A DNA stretch of 64,000 bases. Source: Scatophagus argus. Lineage: Eukaryota > Chordata > Actinopteri > Scatophagidae. Under the pieces are notes generated by a model that saw nothing but the letters and a program-made list of their open reading frames with translations, made no database searches and was not told where the DNA came from. Positions 14,301 through 27,385 of the stretch are shown here, piece after piece (positions within the stretch are counted from its first letter, which is position 1; every line of letters begins with the position of its first letter). A program made the translations under genes and the position numbers. The stretch covers positions 6,812,501 to 6,876,500 of the forward strand of contig NC_058496.1 of NCBI RefSeq assembly GCF_020382885.2, in the 5' to 3' direction.

Positions 14301-14440
14301 CGAGGTGAGTGCAGCGTGATTTAATTCTCCACCTGCTCAAATCTCTGAGCGCTCCACGACAAAACAACGCAGCGCACGCACAGCACGCACAACTCGGGCC
14401 TGAAACAACAACAACTGCCTCCAAAATGCGAGCAAAATAA
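14301..14440 (-). other. pdlim2: Probable non-coding first exon of pdlim2
   Basis: A strong minus-strand donor (G|GTAAGTAAAC, plus-strand positions 14295-14301) sits at the edge of a CpG-rich block upstream of the pdlim2 ATG exon. The ATG exon itself has an acceptor at about 6223, 36 bases before the start codon, so its 5' UTR must be spliced from farther upstream. This donor is the best candidate for the partner, giving a first intron of about 8.1 kb. The 5' limit (about 14440) is a guess from where the CpG-rich block starts; the transcription start cannot be read from sequence. Confidence 0.5.
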
Positions 14441-14850
14441 AACCTCTTTATGAGTTTCCTCCGTCTGTGTAGGAAAGATGAAGCGCTGCTGCTCCCGCGT
14501 CTCTCCGTCTCTCTTCTGCGGTGTCAGACGTTAAGGTGGCACGCACGAACACCACCTGTGGCTGCGCGCGCAGTGGTATCACTGGGACGAGCTCGCGGCA
14601 GTGCCATGTGCTGTTACCAAAATAAAAGCTTTGACACAGGCAGCAACCCGGGGCGTGTCGCGTCAGAGAGGAGGCAGGAGAGGAGGGTGCCGCGGTGATA
14701 ATTGAGCCATTTATCTGGAAACACACTGCGGCTGCGTTTTGTGTCCGCGCGCCACCTGCTGACGGCGCGCGGCAGAGCAGCACGTGCTGCAATCAGACTC
14801 ACGTCACTTTACCGGCGGCGTAGCTCACCTTCACTCCCACCCACGTCCGC
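14330..14850 (-). promoter_or_regulatory. CpG-rich promoter region of pdlim2
   Basis: This roughly 500-base block is clearly richer in G+C and CpG than the AT-rich sequence on both sides, with several GCGCGC-type runs between 14565 and 14775. It directly precedes the putative pdlim2 first exon. Open frames on both strands here are what high GC alone produces. I see no convincing TATA box on the minus strand, which fits a CpG-island promoter. A plus-strand TATAAA near 14932 points the other way and has no gene behind it. Confidence 0.55.
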
Positions 14851-16741
14851 CCTCAGGATTTTTAATTCAAAACACCTGGCGTCTCAGATGGAAACATGTC
14901 GCTGATTGGGTTGTTTGGCACAATAACCGGTTTATAAAGGTGGCAGGTGAAGGACAAATTAGAAATAGAATAAAGGCTCGACTGTGTTTATTAATAATTA
15001 TTTCCTTTAATCTCGTTAGTCCTTTGTATATTTTTTATCACATTTGTGACTGGAATATAGTTTTTCTTTATCTAAAATCTTGTGATCTTAATTTTTCCTA
15101 TTACAGCCAACCAACCACTCAGCATGAGAATTAACATTAATGCGTGTCATTAAGTATCACAACTCTCTTCAGCTCAGAAAACAGTTAATGTGGAGGATTT
15201 CATGAAACATTATGATAAGAATACATTTTATTTACAGTATTTTGTCTGAATGTATCATAATTTTGTTTTAGGTGCCATTTTTATGTTATGGGATGGGGGT
15301 GCATTAGCAGGTTACATCTGTATGTCGAAGGTCTTCCCTGACAGTCAGCTCTTATACTTTACTTATACTTTAAATGTTTGTTGAATCACCAAAAGCATTT
15401 AGCCAAAATGAACACATGAATACACACTTCTCTCTGTGTCACTCTGTAACGTTTAATTACTTTTTAAAAAATTGCGTACCATACAAGCAAATATATATTA
15501 TACTTTCAATTTGATAAAAGGTTACAATCTGTACAATCATCTCCTGTGGCTACTAAATAGGACTAATTTTTACAGTGAAATCATGAATATGTCACATACA
15601 TTTGCAAAATGACTTCATGATAAGAATTTCTCATTAGGCTTAGAAAGGCCACATTTGTCAAAGGTTGCACTGATACAAACATACAGTTAGTGGTTTTGGA
15701 AATACTGTCAAAGTGACACACACACGGAGCAGAAATGAAGTAAGCTGGGATTGTTGAGTGGGGAATTTAAAAGAGAAAAGTCATGAGAGGTTAGATTTGG
15801 CACGAACAGCAAAAAATTTAAAGATCACTAAAGTTTAAGCTGAATTGTCTTGTTTCAACCCCGAGTTGATCTAATTCAGGATTATGGACTGGAATTTAAT
15901 CTCAGACCATAACAAGTTCTGTTAAAGAACAAGGCAGAATCTGATCAGTCTCTTCACTGTCACCTTTAGCATCCCACTCCATGGCTTTAGTAAAATTGAT
16001 CAACTTGCTCAAGAAACCAGTACATGCATTGATTACATTGGGTCTTCTGCATAACCAAGTGAAGGGCTGTAAGCTTGACACATCTGAGCCCTGACTGCGC
16101 TTTACTGTAAGCACGTATCTACAGATGTCGGTGTTGTTTCCTCAAACACGGCCAGGGATTTTTTCAGAGATCTGAAAGAAAATCTGAGGAAGATATGTGA
16201 AGGAAACATTAATCCATCGAAATACCAGAAAAATGTGCCATCCTAAGAAAAAAAAAAAAATTCTCTGTGGTGGTTTGTGATGGTGACAAAAAGCTGAATG
16301 CAGCATCATACTGTATCAGGACCTCAGAGGGAACTGCTCAGCTGTTCAGTGGGAAGGAATGCAAATATCCTGCAGCTGCAAATAGTTGTGGAACAAAAAA
16401 GTCCATTCTTTGCATCTGAAACAGTATCATCAGCATTCAGTCTTTCCTCTCAAGTGGTGTGTGTGTGTGTGTGTGTGTGGAAACACTCGAGTCTTGGAGA
16501 AACGCATATGCAGGCATGCAGGGAGGTGAGGTGAGAAACCACTCAGTGACTCTGCCTTCACCTCTGTTCTGGAAAACAGCAAGAACATGCAGGTCTGACT
16601 AAACCAGATGTAAGAGTGTGGTGGGTGAGTGGGATAAAGAAACGCTGTGGTGTCAAAGCACGATCTGCTGGAGTGAGTGTGAGTGATTGGTTCAGCTCTT
16701 GTGAGTCCAGGTGGATGTGGGCAAGCAGGAAGTGGGGGAGG
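14851..16741. other. sorbs3 3' UTR and sorbs3-pdlim2 intergenic space
   Basis: AT-rich sequence with no supported exon. It contains a short TG repeat at about 16457-16479 and A/T runs. Part of it next to 16742 must be sorbs3 3' UTR; the rest separates two genes transcribed in the same direction. Confidence 0.6.
15227..15232 (-). terminator. Candidate sorbs3 polyadenylation signal
   Basis: An AATAAA hexamer on the minus strand lies about 1.5 kb beyond the sorbs3 stop codon and upstream of the pdlim2 CpG block. It would give a 1.5-kb 3' UTR. Another AATAAA lies at about 14986-14991, so the site is not unique. Confidence 0.3.
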
Positions 16742-19700
16742 TCAAACTGGTGCCACGTAATTCCCGGGAAAAGTCCCAAAAGCACGAGTCCGTTCTGACG
16801 TACCTGCAGAGAACGGAAGAAACGCTGTGGTCACGCAACAGAAACAAGTAGATGCATGAAGATACTCTAAAGCTAAAACGATGTAAAGTTCGAGTTCAGT
16901 GTGCAAATTACACCTGCTATGTATCATAATGTCCACTAGAGGGGGCACTCACTCTGCACAATGTTTTAATATTGGTCGCAATGAAACAAAAATACTTTGC
17001 TACCTCAAAACGTTTCATGTTATGTTTGTATTGTGTTGTTATATGTTGTGTGTGTTTTATTTATTTATTTATTTCCAATTGGTATGAAATTTGCATTACA
17101 TTTTTTATAAAAACTACTTTACTGTCTCTGACTGATGCCCCACTGGTGTATAATCTACAGAGGGGCACAATATTATTATGGAAAAATCAGAATAAAACTG
17201 CAAAGAAACATAATAAATGCCTAAGAAGTCACTAACTGATTTTGTGAGTATGAAAAATATGTCAGGGTCACCTCATCTTGAAACAAACAAACACCTATCA
17301 GATTGTGGAGTGACGTGTTAGCTGGTGCCCTTCACTACCATCATAAAAGCAACACGAGGACATTTTAAATATTCCATCCTCACAGTGGAAGCTCATGGTG
17401 GCCCAAACAAGAGACACGTCACTACTAATTTTTGTGATTTCAAAATTTTCTTACCTACAAACCAGCCATCATCACATTTCTCCATCACTTGTACAATGTC
17501 TCCTTCTCTGAGCTCCAACTCATCTGAATTCTGGGGTTTGTAGTTATAAACAGCTTTGTATCTAAAAGAGATAAAACAGACAAACAGATGCTCACCAAAG
17601 CTGCTACACTTAACCTCTACTGCAACAGTGTGAGCAAATAAAAATCTGGAAACATACGGCTGACGTTGTGCCATTATTGACCCAAAGTTGTTTTGCAATT
17701 TTGTTTGTGGCTTGGAGTTCACATGTGGATTAGCTGGTGCAGCCTGGTTTGGTATTGCACCCTGGAGGAAACAAAAACCTCATGTAAGGCATAATGAACT
17801 GATGACTGATGAACAACCTGCCTGTTGACACAAAGCATAACACCACAGCTGTGGACATGCAGTGACTTCCTCAGGGAGGCAGTGAGAGCAGACCTGTGGG
17901 GGGTCAGTGTATCTGGGAGTGCTCGCTGTGGGAGTTCCTGCTTTGAGAGCGGACGCTGATGACTGAGTGGAGGGTGAAACAGCTCTAGCCGTGAAGCTCT
18001 GGTCAGCTGAGTGTGTCCCAGCCCAGTGGTTGTTCTGGTTGGTGGGTGAAGTGGTTTTGGTGGGGCTGTGGGGCCACTGATTGGCCATTTCTTTGGGTAC
18101 GGGTGTCTGGGTGGGGGAGCGTGACTGTGAAGCTGGGCTGCCATAAGGTACGGGTGAGGACGGCTTCAGGGGGGAGTGCTCAGGTTTGGGACTGAGGGAT
18201 GTGGGGGTGAAAGGGGATAATGGTGACCGCGGGCAGGGTGAGTGGAGTGGACGTCCTGGACTCTGAGGTCCAGGGGAGATGGGAGACATGGGGCCAGAAG
18301 AGTAGTTGTCCGTTGAGTATTTGGTACGGGGCATCTTGTTGACCTGGACATAACTGGCCGGGAAGATGCCACTCCGGTTGGTCCCTGAGATCCTCCCCTC
18401 TAACCACTTATCGTCAACACGTCGGGTTATATCGATCACCTCACCCTGAGGAAAACAAAGATTGATGTCACACACGCACAGAGAAACAAACATACAAACA
18501 TATAACAGCCAATCAGTCCTGATACAACAGCAGTGCATTATGATCACGCAGACCTTTGAGATGTAAGAAATGTTTTTAAAGCTGCACTCAGGAGCTTTCA
18601 CTGTGGCAAGTTTTGACAGGTTGAAGGAATTCATTACTCAGGTTTCAAATGATGTATGAGGTGTAACCCATAATCTGTTTCATTAGTCAAATTCGTAAGC
18701 ATATAAAGAATGTATCATGGGGTTTGGAAAAATGGAAAAAATAACAATAAAAACACTATAGTGAATAATGAAATTAGGAGATTTAAAATAAATGAAAATG
18801 AGTGCACAACATGTCATTTATCCACTTTAGATTTTGTGCTAATCAAACAAACAACATGTTAACTAATGAGCTTTAAGGGTACTAGTTTCCCCCTGCTTCC
18901 AGTCTTTATGCTAAGCTAAGCTAACCCACCACTCGTAGTCTCCTAATTAGAGACACCAATCTTCTCACATCATCTTCCCTAACTCAAAAAGAATGCTGAA
19001 ATTTCTTTAAAGAGTAACTAAACTCACAAAACCACATCTTTTTCTGCTGAAAATCAATTTAAATAGATATTAAGTAGTGTTATTGATTGATTCAGGTCCA
19101 AATCTTGACATTTTAGTGCAAAGTCACCAACCAGTGCTTATCTGATCGGCAAACCGCAAAATGGCAAACTCCACGGAAGAGGACCTGTGCCCTCTTAGAT
19201 ATAAAAGACTTGTTGTAAGGTAACAAAAACACAATTTTTCAGATGACTATAGACTAATGAAAACAAAATTATGATTATTATATTCCATTTCTGCCCCTAA
19301 ATCCTCCTGGACCTTTGACCGTTAATGAGATTTTTAACCAGCAACTGATTTGTGCTACAAACTCATGTGTTCCAAGACAAACATCTACAGGCCCTCAGCG
19401 TGGAGGGAAATCATCTTCCTCCACTGCAATACTCACTTTACGAAAAGAAAGTTCAACAGGCAGATCAGCGTTGAAGTTAAACAGCGCCACAGCTTCCCCG
19501 TACTCCAACACCTGTAAAGTGGGAGACTTGATAGGAGTCGGCTTCTCTGTGGGAGGCAAAATCTGTGAAGGAAGAGATTTGAGAAAGTGTCAGAACCAGC
19601 ACAAAGCGACAGTGCAGAGAGAAGTAACTTCAAACGGAGAAATTCACCTCCACATAAGACGTGGGGAAAATGCCTGCTCTTCCGTGATGTTCTCCTTCAA

Positions 19701-22700
19701 ACCAGTTGGCATCGACCTGCCTGTGGATGTAAACAATGTCGCCTTTCTGCAGCGTGAGCTCCCTGAAGGCAGAAATAAGAAGAAGGAGACACACAAAAAG
19801 AAACCATTCGATTACAGAGCCGAGGAAGTTCAGTGGTCTAACTGTACTGTTTATTTCCAATGAACATTATGAAGAGAATTTAGGCTTCAGATATGATCGG
19901 GGCTTTACATCTGATATTGCCATAATGCAGAAATCTAAATGACTACGCCAGAAAGGAAACGGCATCTCTATTATATCAGCTCATTCTGTAACTCACTTGG
20001 GTGACTGAGCCTGGAAATTGAATTTGGCTCGCGCTGCTTTCATCTGGGAAAACAAACAAAATCGATCAGTGTTCTGGGATGCAGTTGTTATGTGAACAAC
20101 TCAGAATGTGCTCAGATCTCAAAAACAAAACGCCTCAAAAACCACATAACAAAATGGAGCGTTTAAGGTAGCAAGAAAGTTGCATAAACATACCTTTTTC
20201 TCCTCTTTCTTAGGTGGGAGCGCCATGGTTTCATTTGCAGGGGAAAGACGTTCTACTGTGGAAGAAAACCAAGGCACAACAGCATGAGTGAAGTCTGAAC
20301 CCTTCTGTTCGGGGAATGTTGTTTTAGAAGGTGTCGCAATCAGAAAGCAGCCTTAACAACTGCATTCAAAAAGGATTTTGAAAAATATTCAGACTGGCTC
20401 GTTCTCTGAACTAATTTCCAGGAAAAACAATTGGATAAGGCTAATCTTTAATCAAGTCTTCCGAGTTCCACTTCCTATTTTTGTGGGCTTCCTCCCCACC
20501 CATGTACAGTACTGCCTGATTCTATAGGAAAAAATATGAAAAAGCTTTCCATGCTCGCACCAGCCTCGTCTAAAATGTGAAATGCCAGAGCAGAAAACAA
20601 CAGCAGCGATTAAAGAGAATCATGGGACCTTCAAAATATATTAGATTACGAAAAGCTTTCATCAAATATACGCTGCCTGATTAAATGAGAAGCCGGTTCA
20701 CAGAGAATGCACACGTCTTTGTGTGGGGACTGAGTCCAGAGAAGAGGAAGAGCAGACTTATGGACAGTGGTGAGAATATAAAGTGCGATCAAACGTAGGT
20801 GGAAACATCACAACGTATGCGTGTGTTGCGAAGGAGAAGAAACTATTTACCATATGTGGCTGCAGAGGTCGATGATGGGCCAGCAGAGCGAAGGACAGGC
20901 TGCCTTGACGCTGATGAATTGCTGAAAAAGTGAAGAAAATATACGCTTATTTTTATTTATATTACTGTCACTGTGTCTCCCAATCAGAGAGGGGAGGGAT
21001 TTCTCAAAGGTCACACACACACACACAGAAACACACCGTCCAGCCCTGCTGAGACACAGTGTGTGTGGCGTTTTCCTGCAGATTTACACATCTGGTTGCA
21101 GCTGCTGGTTTTCATACAGTAAACAGGGACGGGACAAATAATCAGAGCAGCTAAAAGTTTGTAGTGAGTGAGTCATGTTGCTATCCTTGAATTGAAAATC
21201 TGGTTTAGATGAAATTTGAAGCTTAAATGATCTTTAAAGCCCCGGAACTCCATTCAGGACCAGAACCATGAGTCTGGTTGTTTCTGGGTTAAGAATTAAT
21301 CCAAAGCTGGAGTTTCCTGCCTGGATTCCTCTGAACTCATTTGCATATTTCCAGACAGTATTGTTTTGTGTTTTGTGTTTGCAGCTGGACACATGCAGTG
21401 AAACAACTTGCCTAGATAGCAAGAAACAACAAAACACAGGCCATTTCTTTCTGAATGGTTTAGTTTCACAGGTCCTTAGCAACAGGCTCCTTAAAGAAAA
21501 AAGCCCCCTTATCCCACTATGCCAGAAAAGGTCAAACCCCATGAACTCAACTTAGCAAACAACAGTGAGAATCCTCCCACAAAGCATTACACACATGGTG
21601 AGAAATGTGGAATGCTGTGCCTGCTGTTTGAGGTAACAAATACTGTACTTGAACTTGTTAAAGTTCAACAGCTTCTTAACAGAATCCAGCACAGAGAGTC
21701 ACCTGATCAGCTAACAGGACAGGTACCCCGCAAAGTATTCATGTTTGTGCAGTCCAATCACAGTGCTGGGCTTCTGGAAACAGCAGGAAGCGACGGGCAG
21801 CTACTTCCACCTGATGAGGTGCTATCAAAGCGGATTAAAAGGCTGGATGCTAAGGAGGTCTCTTGTGTGGCGATTGACCCAGACCTTTCAATTAACCCGC
21901 CCTGCATGTGCCTCTAAAACACAGCAATGAAAATAACACGACTTTAAGAGCTGCTGAACATCAACCTTCAATATTTACAATATTTTGTTATCTGCTTTCA
22001 TTGTATGCACTCTACACACTTGTCTAGTCACTACTTGTTGCTTAACAAATGGCATCTTGTACAGAAAACAACAACTTTCTTCAAACATGGTTAACTCAAA
22101 ATCAGAAAAACAGAAAGCCCCAATTCTACTTTGTCATGCAATACAGCAGAACTGTAGATTGCACTATAATGCTGAACTTTCAGACTCACATTTAGTGAGT
22201 ATGATAGTGGAATCTACTGTAAAAAAAAAAACTTGCTGATTAAATGATAAAAGTCTGACTAAAAGGTAAAAAATGTCATTATAGCCTGCTGGATATCATG
22301 AATGTTGTCACTGACCTGTAGTTCGTAGTTGCTGTACTCTTTGGAGCAGTTGCTCGATCTCGGCCTCTGGCCTCCTGAAAGCAGAGTGAACATTAAACGC
22401 AGTTTGTTCACTGCAGCTTACTGTATGTTACAGCTCAGAGCAAATCTCACAACAACTCAGACAAAGTAGAGGTGCTGACCACTCCCAAAGGAGCAAGAAA
22501 TCCCCTGGGTCCTATCCTCCTCAGGGTAAAAACAGCAGCACTCACAATCTGTCTGAGCTGCCTGTGATTTCAGTCAAATCACAGCTCATGAAGCAAATTT
22601 AATCACGCAGGCATCAGGAAGAGCTTACATCCAAGTTGCTGTGTGAAACAAGCGCTGTGGGACTGCAAAGGGAAGTTCTACACAACATTATCAAAACACA

Positions 22701-25700
22701 TGATTTAAAGGAAATTGATTGCTAAAGTGTTTTATTTTGATTGCATTTTTTTTTTTTTTTTAAGTGGGTGGGGGGGAACTTGCAGGCAGGTGATTAACAC
22801 AGCTGATCAATCCATGTGCAAGCCAGGCAGGTGATTCCAGGGCTGTCATCCAGGAAGGAAGAACAACATACGTGGTCGAAGCTAGCAAGCAAGGAGGGTC
22901 TCACTGACCCTCATCAAGAGAGGGGGGTAAGGGTGGGGATAGGGGTGAGGGTTGTACTAGACTTGGAGGGAGGAGGAATGCTTCAGCAGAGAGAAACAGG
23001 AGAGGGGGGCTCAGTACCTCACCCCGGCCTCGATGCTGCTTCTTCTGGGAAAGTCTCCTCTCCAGGCCCTGGATCTCCGAGTCCAACTCGGCCTCAAATC
23101 GACTCAGCTCGGAGACCAGACTGGCCTGAGGCCGAGCCATGATGGAGTCGGAATGGCAAAATTAAAACACTAATATAGTATGCTAAAGCAGAGTGATATT
23201 TGGAGCTAATGGTGTCCCTTTTCAATGATTTAAAGATGGAATGAAGTTTTCAGTGAAATTGAAATGCAATCAAGGCAGCTCACCTCAATGGAAGGGGACT
23301 TTGGTTTCTCAGGCTGTTTCTTCGGGGATAAATGAGCCTAAAGAAAAAGTAGAAAACAGAATAATAATAAACTTAATTTGTATAGCACCTTTCATTCAAT
23401 TGGGGTAATAGGAGCCCAGAGTCAGTTTTTGTCCTGGGGCCCCTAGTGGTATAAACCAGCAATGCTGCCACCATTTAACGACTTTTTGACAGTGTGTTTA
23501 GGGGTTAAGAGGGATCTGGGACCAACTCAACAGTCTGACTCACAAAGATTTTGGCCAGTGAGCAAACCTGACTCCATGCCACTGTTTCGAGAGGATGTCG
23601 TCTTGTAGCAAGTCAAATTTAAACATCTTTATTATCTCACATTTATAAGGTAGAGGTATTCACCCACATATTACTTTTGTCTGTATTACAGATAACTTTA
23701 TTTTACTAGATACTCGATACAAAGTCTGAACACCAAGCGAGCAGCTGATTCTATCAAGCATAACTTTAAAAGGCTTTGCAGGCGAGAACCAAAGACCTCC
23801 TTCTCCTTTTTCAAGTTTTTTTTTTTTTTTTTTTTGTGCAAAACCTTGGCAGTAAGTGTCTCTCTGAGCGCCAAGGCCTTCCCCTTAGTTGGGAGTCATC
23901 CTCACTGCAATCACACACTGTCACTGGGAAGCAGCACCTGATATGGTCCTTGTGCTGCTTTTTCTAAATGCTGTCCAGGGGATAGAACATAGGCCGCTGT
24001 CATACAGAGGAAATGAAATAAGTCTCCATGCTGTGAACCATTATACACCACAAGAGGTTAACACCATAATACGGATCACAAGACACCTCAGCTCCCGCGG
24101 GGGAGCGGAAACAAAGATTTCTTTTCTTCATGAGTGCAGACACAAGGCACAATATACACCAGATCTGGGACATTGTTGCAAGAGCCATTCAAAAACAAAG
24201 CTTAAGAGACGCCGCCTTGTAACTCAACAGGGGTGTTTAAACACAGGGACACATACAACCGGCTGCACACTCACTTCCGGCAGCTCCAAGATAGAGCAGA
24301 TTACATGAGACAATAAATCACCACGCCAGAGATAAATACACAAAAGTGTTCATGATTTTCAGCACAATATCTGCTAGCAACACCAACATAAATGCTTAAA
24401 TCAGGTCTTCTCTTGTCTGAAAAAGCTAAATGAATAAAAAGCTGGAAGCCTACTGGATCCTCTGAGTAAAAGCAGAAGTGAGCACATCTGGTGTCACGCA
24501 GCAGGTACACTGTGGGATGACCACACTCACAAGCTACCTCGCGTGAGAAGATGAAATATGAGGATTTAGACCATAATCCTTAAAGAAAAGGTGCCTGTCC
24601 CTAAACCTGTTCTTGAGCCCCACACTGGGAAAACAGTGGAAGACTTCAGAGTGAATTGCAGTGATTAGAGCCAACAACAATGCTGGATAAATCTAGAGGC
24701 TAAGGAATCATGCAGAAACAATGTTTCGTGCTGGAATGAGTGTGATATCACAGCCTATTTTTAAACGATGAGTGAATGTGAGGTTGTACCTGGCTGCGGC
24801 TCTCTGAGGTGCTGCTCTTTCCAGGCTCAAAGTCGAATATGCTCTTCGGTTGAGAGTGCTGCTTTCCCGGGTCTGACAGCTTATCTACATCCTGACTCCT
24901 GAAACATAACACCCCGCACACACAGACACACGCATACCATGGACAGCAGTTTAATCATGGCTTCATTGTGAGTGCCTGTAGCAACAAATCCAAACTTGTC
25001 TGTCCCACACGATTTCCCTCCACTCCTCTTGGCCTGAGTTTCGGTTGACATTCACATATGATGTCACCTGTTGTGTTTATGTGATGTAAGGAATAAATGC
25101 ATATTGGTGTATTTGGGGGGGGGGGGGGGGAGTATATGTACATGCATAATCATCACCATAATGTATACTAATTTTTTTCTCTTTCTAAATATTATAATAA
25201 CTAGTTCTTGCATTTTTATACTTGCATTGAAAGAAAACATTTGCATTCTATTACATTTAGCTGTCTGGGCTAAATGCATTTTAATATGTGATGGTGTTTA
25301 ATCTGCCTTTCTTTCAAAAAGAACTAAATTGGTCAGAATTTTGTGCAGAACGGTGATAACCTAAAGCAAGATCTTAAAGTCATAGCTCAACATTTTTGGG
25401 GAATATCATTATTTGCTTTCTTGACAAGAGTTGGATGAAAAGACTGACTTTCATATCTGTCTGCTAAATACGAAGCTAGACAGGAAATGGTTAACTTAGT
25501 TTAGCTTAGCTTAGCTTAGCTTAGCAACAGCCTCCAGAGCTGAAAAATGAAGGGAGGTGCTAAACACTGCAGTTTCTCGTATGGCCACATGATGCTCCAA
25601 AAATAAGTCACTCTCTAAAATGTCCAACTTAACTGCAGAAACAAATATGTTTCCAAAAACGGTTTGCTAATTTCACTATTCATGACGGGTATTGACTCCC

Positions 25701-27350
25701 GTATTCACTCATTTTTATTATGTTAAAGGTTAAAGTTATGCATAACTAAGGTGTTGGCCCTTTGAGTGACAGCTAGCAGTGAGCTGTCAGCATCACCTCA
25801 GCAATTCAAACCACTGAGGGTGCCTTTTGGGTATTTTTTGTGCAAATACCAGACAAATAATTTGGCTTCCTTTTGAGCAGTGGGACAGATGCCCCCGTTT
25901 TGGATTAGAAAGTGACCCTGTTAACTGGCAAAAAGCTGCTGCAAGTTGTCGAACTCAGGAAGACAGAGACATGGACAGTGCTTGGAGTTTCTGGAGCAAA
26001 TTAAATTACATATTAACAAAAATGAGATGGGTCTTCCCTCAGCAAGCGAGCAAGCAAATTTCTCACAATATCAAACTGTTCCTTTAAGCTTAACATTTGC
26101 CCCTGGGCCTTCCTGTGTGCACGTTCATGTTATGGGCCTCCAGTTTTAATCTTCTCAAAAAAACATGCAGCTTAGGTTGACTCGAGGTTTTATTAAATTG
26201 CCCAAAGGTGTGAAGATGAGTAACTGTCAGTCACTTTGTATCTGCCATGTGATGGACTGGCAGTGTGCCTGTATTCATTCCAGTGTATGCTGCCAACGAT
26301 ATACTAAGCCACCCTGTAAAGCTGAAGCAGTTACATCAAACTGGTAGAAACTCACCAGTCTGGCAGAGCTCCATAAGGGGTTAGTCTGAAGAGATTCTTG
26401 TCTGCTTCATTGCTTTCTCCAGTGTTGGCAGATGACTGGAGCCCTGCAGATCAGTGGATCAGCGCAGATCAGGTCTTAAGTAAAATCTGATTATGTAACT
26501 TGACAGGACAGCAATGTGGACTTTGGTGGATTCACTTACGTTCAGCGGACCACTGCTCTAAATCCTCCTGCTCAGATTCTGGTAAACAACAGGCAAACTT
26601 TTTTTTACACTCAATAACACACATTTCTATACATTTTTTTTCCATAGGTAAGAGGAGAAACGCATGTATACATTTTAGATTTTGGAGTGAACTGTCCTTT
26701 TAAGTCAAAGTCGTAAATCCACAGTGTAAAGGTCTCTGATACAATTAAATGTACTATTAAAATGTAGAAAAAACACAGTAATATGATAAAAAAAAACTTT
26801 ACTTTAAGTATCAAAGATAAAAATACTCATGTTGCAGGATGGCCCATTTCAAAGTGTTGTATATTATCTTATAGAGTCAATTTTGACTACTTTTAACTTC
26901 TGCTGAATAGTTTAAAATATGAAAAGTCATCATATTAAAAGCCTATCTTTTTTATCCTGTCTTTGCTACTTTGCAGATCACCAATAGCAACTCAGTCAGC
27001 TGCATTGCCTTTGTTACAGCATTTGGTAAAGGAGACAAATCTCTTGCAGGGAGTAAAACCAAACTGATCCAGAACAATCCAGAAAAACCACCTCAGTGCC
27101 GTGACGGTGCCACTAACCTCACAAATAGCAGGGAACGTGTCTCTATTACGCAACATGTAACAGAGACAGAAGAACAGCTAGATTTAGGATGGGTGGAGAC
27201 GTGAAGCTGGATTATTTCAGAGCTATTAAGCAGAAATGACATAAGACTTTAAGGGCTCTTTCATCATATCTTATTTTGCCTGAGCATTCATCTGTTTGCT
27301 GGATCACCTCTGTAGTACCTGACACTAACAGAGAAATATTCTCTCCAGTG

Positions 27351-27385
<35 letters not shown>

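Noticed and set aside
19315-19863. 182-codon plus-strand open frame
   Set aside because: It lies antisense to two sorbs3 SH3 exons (19437-19562 and 19648-19762) that have clear domain identity and splice sites.
25501-25525. TTAGC pentamer repeat resembling telomeric sequence
   Set aside because: Telomeres are TTAGGG; five TTAGC units occur inside a known type of percomorph interspersed repeat.
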